In this document: in pieces, positions 61,572 to 64,000 of the stretch
How the letters are laid out: every line of letters starts with the position of its first letter
How positions within the stretch are numbered: position 1 is the first letter of the stretch
DNA from: Planctomycetota bacterium
Lineage (GTDB): Bacteria > Planctomycetota > UBA8742 > UBA2392
DNA length: 64,000 bases
Direction of reading: 5' to 3'
NCBI GenBank assembly: GCA_020638675.1
Contig: JACKID010000001.1
Location: 2,046,001 to 2,110,000 of the forward strand
Notes under the pieces: model-generated
Database searches by the model: none
What the model was told of the DNA's origin: nothing
The model's input: the letters and a program-made list of their open reading frames with translations, nothing else
Translations under genes and position numbers: made by a program

Positions 61572-61944
61572 CCCCCAACGCAAGTTTCCGCCCTATGAGC
61601 GCCACGTCTTCATCTGCCTGAACCAGCGCGAAGAGGGTCACCCGCGCGGCGATTGCACGTCGAAGGGCGCGCCGGAAGTTCTCGAGCGTTTCAAGCACCT
61701 CGCAAAGGAAAAGGGCCTGAAGCCGCATATCCGCGCGCAGAAGAGCGGGTGCCTCGACACCTGCGAGCTCGGCGTAAGCGTGGTCGTTTACCCGGAAGCA
61801 GTCTGGTACAAGCAGGTGACGGTGCAGGACGTGGACGAAATCGTCGAGAGCCACCTTTTGAACGGCGTTCCCGTTGAGCGTCTTCGCATGCATCCCGCAA
61901 CGCCCGGTGATTCCGGCAAGCACAGCCCGATTGGCAACGCGTAA
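61564..61944 (+). CDS. Thioredoxin-like [2Fe-2S] ferredoxin
   Basis: 126 residues. The four cysteines expected for a thioredoxin-fold [2Fe-2S] protein are at about 18 (HVFICLNQRE), 31 (RGDCTSKG), 63 (KSGCLDTCELG) and 67. The surrounding VVVYPEAVWYKQVTVQDVDE is typical of the family. It likely shuttles electrons within the cluster, for example to the OYE-type reductase downstream. It overlaps the acyl-CoA dehydrogenase by 8 bases and its stop shares a base with the next start. Confidence 0.88.
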   Translation: MTDPQRKFPPYERHVFICLNQREEGHPRGDCTSKGAPEVLERFKHLAKEKGLKPHIRAQKSGCLDTCELGVSVVVYPEAVWYKQVTVQDVDEIVESHLLNGVPVERLRMHPATPGDSGKHSPIGNA

Positions 61945-62609
61945 TGCCCGAGCATCTTGATGAAGACCTCTGGTACCAAGTGTACCTCACGCGCAACGGC
62001 AACAACGTCCACGCCGGGCACTTTCACGTAGTGCGCACGCGCGACAGCGAAGGCCACCGTGTACTCGACCAGGAGATTGTGTTCCACGGCCCGGGCGTCG
62101 ATCACGAAGCACGCTCGCGCATGGTGCTGGAACGCCGTGGGGGGCGCTACGTACCGCTCAGCGTGCGCTACACCGAGCCGAAGCTGGAATCGCGCATGAG
62201 CTTTGAACAAGGCCGTATCCACGCCACCGGCGCAGCGGAAGGCCACGACGGCTCGGCGGTGCCGGATGACGTGATGCCGACGTACGGCGTCGCGACACTG
62301 GCCAACACCATCTACAACCAGCCCGAGGCAACGCTGAACTTCGACGCCATGGTCGACAGCACAGGCGCCATGTGCGGCCACGACGCCAAGCTGGTCGCCA
62401 AGGGCATGACGCGCAAGACGCCCTTCCCCACGCTTGACCCGCTGTGGGAAGTGCAGTGGTTAAGCAACGAAGGAACGCGCATCCAGGCCTTCTACTTTGA
62501 CGACGAAGGAACGCTTGAGCAGGCCGACTGGGGCGGCACCGCGGCCCGCCTGGTTCAGACGCAGGAAGACGCGACTCCGCCTTCAAAGTCCGGCGCCAAA
62601 CCCAAGTAG
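61944..62609 (+). CDS. Unknown cytosolic protein in the catabolic cluster
   Basis: 221 residues, beta-rich by sequence (YLTRNGNNVHAGHFHVVRTR, VLERRGGRYVPLSVRYTEPK), no signal peptide, no membrane helix. The pattern resembles a lipocalin-like or DUF-type barrel of repeated antiparallel strands, with a Lys/Ser tail. I recognise no family. Its start codon overlaps the ferredoxin stop, so it is part of the operon and probably handles the same substrate. Confidence 0.65.
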   Translation: MPEHLDEDLWYQVYLTRNGNNVHAGHFHVVRTRDSEGHRVLDQEIVFHGPGVDHEARSRMVLERRGGRYVPLSVRYTEPKLESRMSFEQGRIHATGAAEGHDGSAVPDDVMPTYGVATLANTIYNQPEATLNFDAMVDSTGAMCGHDAKLVAKGMTRKTPFPTLDPLWEVQWLSNEGTRIQAFYFDDEGTLEQADWGGTAARLVQTQEDATPPSKSGAKPK

Positions 62610-62623
62610 CCGACGGCATTTTC

Positions 62624-64000
62624 ATGAAGCTGTTTGAGCCACTGAAGATCAACTCCATGACTCTGCCCAACCGGGTCGTGGTACCTGCGATGGTCACTCG
62701 CCTTTCGGGCGAGGACGGCTTCGTGAACGGCGATATCACCGACCGCTATGTGAGGTTTGCCAAGGGCGGCGCCGGGCTGATCGTGCTGGAGGCGATGGCC
62801 GTGCACGGCAGCAAGTCCGGGCCGCTGCTGCGCATCAGCGGCGATGAATTCACACCCGGACTGCGCGAGTTGCGCCAAAAAATGAAAGATGCCGGGCCCG
62901 GTTGCGTCGCGCCGCAGATCATTCACTTCCTGAAGATCAGTCGCAGCGGCTGGCGGCAGAAAGTTGACGACCTAAGTATTGACGACATCCGCGCAATCGT
63001 CGACGCCTACGCCGCTGCGGCCGTTCGGTGCATCGACGCCGGCTATGACGGCGTCGAGCTGCACATGGCCCACGCCTACACGCTCTCCAGTTTTCTCAGC
63101 CGCATGAACAAGCGCCGCGACGACTACGGCGGCAGTTTGGATCGCCGCCTACGGGTGCCTGTTGAAGTTGTCACCGCTGTGCGCAAGGCGGTGGGGGACT
63201 TCCCGGTCGGCGTCCGCTTCGACGGCGAGGAGTGCATCAAAGGCGGCTACACGGGGGATGAGTCGAAGCTGATCGCATGGCGGCTGGTCCAGGCCGGCGT
63301 GGACTACGTCAGCATCAGCGCGGGCGGCAAATTCGAGGACGCCCAGCCCCGCGAGGGCGAGCCGCTGTACCCTTATACCGGCTACAGCGGCGACCGCTGC
63401 ATGCCCGGCAAGACCTACCCGCCGGCGGCGAACCTGTACATCGCGGCCGGCATCAGGCTGTTCCTGCGCGAGCAGGGCAGCAGCGCGCCGGTGATCGCCA
63501 CGGGCAAGATCAACACGCCCGAGCTGGCCGAGAAGATCCTGAATGACGGCCACGCCGATTTAATAGGCATGGCCCGCCCGATCCTGTGCGACCCGGACTG
63601 GCCGCGCAAAGTGCAGGCCGGTCACTTCGACCGCGTGATCCGCTGCTGCTACGCCAACGTCTGCAAGGCCAAGGACGAGCGCTTTCAGACCGTCAGTTGC
63701 TTCCTGTGGCCCAAGGGAGAAATCCAGGCGCCGCAGAGCGACGACAGCGTAGCGCCCCAATGGCCCGAAGAAGGGGCCGGGCTGAAAGCCGACGGCAGCA
63801 AAGGCCGCATCGACCTCAAGTGGAACGCGGCCAAGGACAACGAGGGCGTCTACGGCTACGACGTCTGGAGGGCCCTGGGCGAAGGCGATTTCGAGCGCGT
63901 GGACGCCGTGCCCGCACCGGTCACGGGCTACCACGACACCACGGCCGTGGCCGGCTTCGAGTACCGCTACTACGTGCAAGGCTACGACTACGCCGGAAAC
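62624..64000 (+). CDS. Old Yellow Enzyme-family oxidoreductase with C-terminal Fn3-like domain (partial)
   Basis: The frame is open from the ATG at 62624 through the window end (459 codons seen). The FMN barrel (about 1-330) has LKINSMTLPNRVVVPAMVTR, GYDGVELHMAHAYTLSSFLS with NKRRDDYGGS, and LNDGHADLIGMARPILCDPD. A cysteine cluster follows (IRCCYANVCKAKD...VSCF), an altered form of the 4Fe-4S site of dienoyl-CoA-reductase-like OYEs. From about residue 390 an Fn3-like segment begins (RIDLKWNAAKDNEGVYGYDV, RYYVQGYDYAG), unusual for this family. It would reduce an unsaturated or quinoid CoA intermediate. Confidence 0.85.
   Translation, partial: MKLFEPLKINSMTLPNRVVVPAMVTRLSGEDGFVNGDITDRYVRFAKGGAGLIVLEAMAVHGSKSGPLLRISGDEFTPGLRELRQKMKDAGPGCVAPQIIHFLKISRSGWRQKVDDLSIDDIRAIVDAYAAAAVRCIDAGYDGVELHMAHAYTLSSFLSRMNKRRDDYGGSLDRRLRVPVEVVTAVRKAVGDFPVGVRFDGEECIKGGYTGDESKLIAWRLVQAGVDYVSISAGGKFEDAQPREGEPLYPYTGYSGDRCMPGKTYPPAANLYIAAGIRLFLREQGSSAPVIATGKINTPELAEKILNDGHADLIGMARPILCDPDWPRKVQAGHFDRVIRCCYANVCKAKDERFQTVSCFLWPKGEIQAPQSDDSVAPQWPEEGAGLKADGSKGRIDLKWNAAKDNEGVYGYDVWRALGEGDFERVDAVPAPVTGYHDTTAVAGFEYRYYVQGYDYAGN

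Overview
The window is a contiguous, gene-dense, visibly GC-rich piece of a Gram-negative-type bacterial chromosome. Lipoproteins with clear lipoboxes, an RND efflux pair, c-type cytochromes and a LolD-like ATPase point to a cell with an outer membrane. A Planctomycetota origin is my best inference: it rests on the leucine-rich-repeat protein at 33.5 kb (ITDAG-type repeats ending in an ALPDC-like motif), the DUF1844 and DUF2277 proteins, and many large unrecognised secreted proteins. No rRNA or phylogenetic marker comparison was possible beyond rpsA.

Layout. 0-8.3 kb (+): the tail of an unknown gene, a DUF1844 protein, a lipoprotein built from ExbD-like modules, pheA with an aminotransferase (phenylalanine/tyrosine branch), small proteins, an MFS permease, an orphan C-terminal transketolase subunit and an unknown exported protein. 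18.4-8.3 kb (-): one long operon running from an acidic protein with a ribosomal L7/L12-like C-terminal domain, a small protein, an FHA protein and a two-TM membrane protein into aroB, dprA, a homocysteine methyltransferase/MTHFR fusion, plsY and gpsA. 18.6-28.7 kb (+): lolD-like ATPase, lipoprotein cytochrome c, then the compact histidine operon hisZ-G-D-C-B-H-A-(hisA paralog)-F-IE, in which HisIE carries an extra RelA/SpoT/Mesh1-type HD hydrolase domain. 28.7-33.0 kb (-): RND pump and adaptor. 33.1 kb: tRNA-Val(UAC).

33.2-44.5 kb is a mosaic of single genes: DUF2277, LRR protein, O-methyltransferase, 3-methyladenine glycosylase, two glutathione peroxidases, coaD, sucC, an alpha-oxoamine synthase (serine palmitoyltransferase/KBL type), a lipoprotein hydrolase, DUF486, a FAD oxidoreductase, a PHP phosphoesterase and crcB/fluC. 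44.5-47.3 kb is accessory-looking: a structured intergenic region and two lower-GC membrane-anchored proteins, one with a phage tail-collar domain. Then come rpsA (47.3-49.0 kb), three secreted paralogs, a diheme cytochrome, a thioesterase and a REP-associated tyrosine transposase inside nested inverted repeats.

55.5-64.0 kb (+) is a tightly coupled catabolic set: aryl/benzoate-CoA-type ligase, creatininase-family hydrolase, SDR, RidA-like protein, MarR regulator, enoyl-CoA hydratase, acyl-CoA dehydrogenase, [2Fe-2S] ferredoxin, an unknown protein and an Old-Yellow-Enzyme oxidoreductase with a C-terminal Fn3-like domain (cut by the window end). I infer CoA-dependent breakdown of an aromatic or aminoaromatic acid.

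The most interesting items are the HisI-HisE-HD fusion, the neighbouring HisA paralog with altered active-site residues, the absence of a histidinol-phosphate phosphatase from that operon, the L7/L12-like/FHA gene set, and short palindromic repeats inserted into coding sequences.
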